Source: Massilia endophytica (GTDB lineage Bacteria > Pseudomonadota > Gammaproteobacteria > Burkholderiales > Burkholderiaceae_D). From it: a stretch of DNA of 64,000 nucleotides. The stretch's first letter is position 1. Each line of letters opens with the position of its first letter. Under the pieces are notes generated by a model. That model ran no database searches and was not told the origin of the DNA. It worked only from the letters and a program-made list of their open reading frames with translations. The stretch lies in contig NZ_CP088952.1 of assembly GCF_021165955.1 (NCBI RefSeq), positions 3,348,001 through 3,412,000 of the forward strand, given 5' to 3'. Both the position numbers and the translations under genes were made by a program. Positions 63,059 through 64,000 of the stretch are shown here, one piece after another.

Positions 63059-64000
63059 ATGGCGGATAATTTTCTCTCCCAGGAAGAAGTTGATGCCCTT
63101 CTGAAGGGCGTCAACGGCGATCAGGACGACGCCGTCGCGCCTGAGGAAGTCGCGGGAGTACGGACCTACAACCTGGCCACGCAGGAGCGCATCGTCCGTG
63201 GCCGGATGCCGACGCTGGAAATTATCAACGAGCGTTTCGCCCGTCTGCTGCGCGTGGGCCTGTTCAACTTCCTGCGCCGCAGCGCGGAGGTGTCGGTGGG
63301 CTCGGTGCGCGTGTCCAAGTACAGCGAGTTCATCCGCAACCTGGTGGTGCCGACCAACCTGAACCTGATCCACATGAAGCCGCTGCGCGGCACGGCCCTC
63401 ATGGTCTTCGACCCGGGCCTCGTGTTCCTGCTGGTGGACAACCTGTTCGGGGGCGACGGCCGCTTCCATACCCGGGTCGAGGGCCGCGACTTCACGCAGA
63501 CGGAGCAGCGCATCATCCTGCGCATCCTGGACATCGTGTTCGAGGCCTATACCAAGTCCTGGGAGCCGGTGTTCCCGGTGGAGTTCGAATACATCCGTTC
63601 CGAGATGAACACCCAGTTCGCCAACATCGCCACGCCGAACGAGGTGGTGGTGGCTTCCACCTTCACGGTGGAACTGGGTTCGGTGTCGGGCCAGATCCAC
63701 TTCTGCATGCCCTACTCGATGATCGAGCCGATCCGCGATGCCCTGACCTCTTCCCTGCAGGGCGAGGCCCTGGAAGTGGACAAGCGCTGGATCCGCCTGA
63801 TGACGCAGCAGATCCAGATCGCCGAAGTGGAGCTGGTGGCCAGCCTGGGCACGGCCAAGACCAGTTTCGACGAGATTTTGAACATGCGGGTGGGCGATAT
63901 CGTCCCCCTCAATATTCCGGAAACCATCGAAGCGACGGTGGACGGCGTGCCGGTGCTCGAATGCACCTATGGCGTGCTGAACGGACAATATGCCCTCAAG
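63059..64000 (+). CDS. fliM: Flagellar motor switch protein FliM, 3'-truncated by the window
   Basis: 314 codons are present and the frame is still open at the end; full FliM has about 330-335 residues, so only the tail is missing. The N-terminal LSQEEVDALLKGV is the CheY-P-binding peptide. The middle domain (about 45-230) includes GSVRVSKYSEFIRNL, and the start of the C-terminal SpoA/FliN-like domain is at about 250 (VELVASLGTAKTSFDEILNMRVGDIV). A C-ring component, here the target of a CheY. ATG at 63059. Confidence 0.96.
   Translation, partial: MADNFLSQEEVDALLKGVNGDQDDAVAPEEVAGVRTYNLATQERIVRGRMPTLEIINERFARLLRVGLFNFLRRSAEVSVGSVRVSKYSEFIRNLVVPTNLNLIHMKPLRGTALMVFDPGLVFLLVDNLFGGDGRFHTRVEGRDFTQTEQRIILRILDIVFEAYTKSWEPVFPVEFEYIRSEMNTQFANIATPNEVVVASTFTVELGSVSGQIHFCMPYSMIEPIRDALTSSLQGEALEVDKRWIRLMTQQIQIAEVELVASLGTAKTSFDEILNMRVGDIVPLNIPETIEATVDGVPVLECTYGVLNGQYALK

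Overview
The window is GC-rich DNA from a motile betaproteobacterium, most likely an Oxalobacteraceae member (Massilia/Duganella/Janthinobacterium type). This is inferred from the gene set and gene order: an edd-eda / pgi-zwf-hexR sugar locus, gmk-rpoZ-spoT followed by greB, and a polar-type flagellar cluster. No rRNA or tRNA is visible to fix the genus. The first gene (a GGDEF protein) and the last gene (fliM) run off the ends.

Layout. 1-414: 3' end of a diguanylate cyclase. 559-8669 (minus): one chemosensory operon, transcribed MCP, cheY, STAS, cheA, MCP, cheW, cheR, cheB. 9013-16727: Entner-Doudoroff/pentose-phosphate locus with eda-edd on minus, divergent from pgi, an SMP-30 lactonase, zwf and the regulator hexR, with HexR-like sites in both promoter regions. 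16717-19907: MFS transporter and zinc-type oxidoreductase, divergent from a LysR regulator. 19967-20902: transaldolase. 21048-27899: tripartite RND efflux operon with a patatin-like gene at its end. 27989-32477 (minus): Ser/Thr kinase, PP2C phosphatase, rph, rdgB, hemW. 32550-41214: yicC, gmk, rpoZ and spoT on plus, interrupted by a group II intron (about 33458-35306) and three minus-strand genes (iron-type ABC binding protein, alpha/beta hydrolase, TetR regulator). 41221-42072: a REP-associated tyrosine transposase (RAYT) flanked by its palindromes, between spoT and greB. 42679-46450: soluble histidine kinase, NarL-type regulator and a GGDEF protein. 46754-64000: flagellar genes fliC, flaG, fliD, fliS, fliT, a FliK-like gene, an FlhB-tail paralogue, a PilZ/YcgR gene, fliE (minus), and fliF-G-H-I-J-K-L-M.

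How it fits together. More than half of the window serves motility and its control: chemotactic signalling, flagellin export and filament capping, MS-ring/C-ring/export ATPase, and c-di-GMP turnover and sensing (two GGDEF proteins with I-sites, one PilZ protein). The most unusual point is that CheA carries, between its HPt and dimerisation domains, two tandem 24-residue motifs resembling the MshEN c-di-GMP-binding module, which would link c-di-GMP directly to the chemosensory array. Two mobile elements show typical but instructive placement: the intron sits directly behind a hairpin terminator, and the RAYT sits with a dispersed REP family that recurs at several gene ends in the window. All functional calls are from reading the translated sequence; no database search was run.
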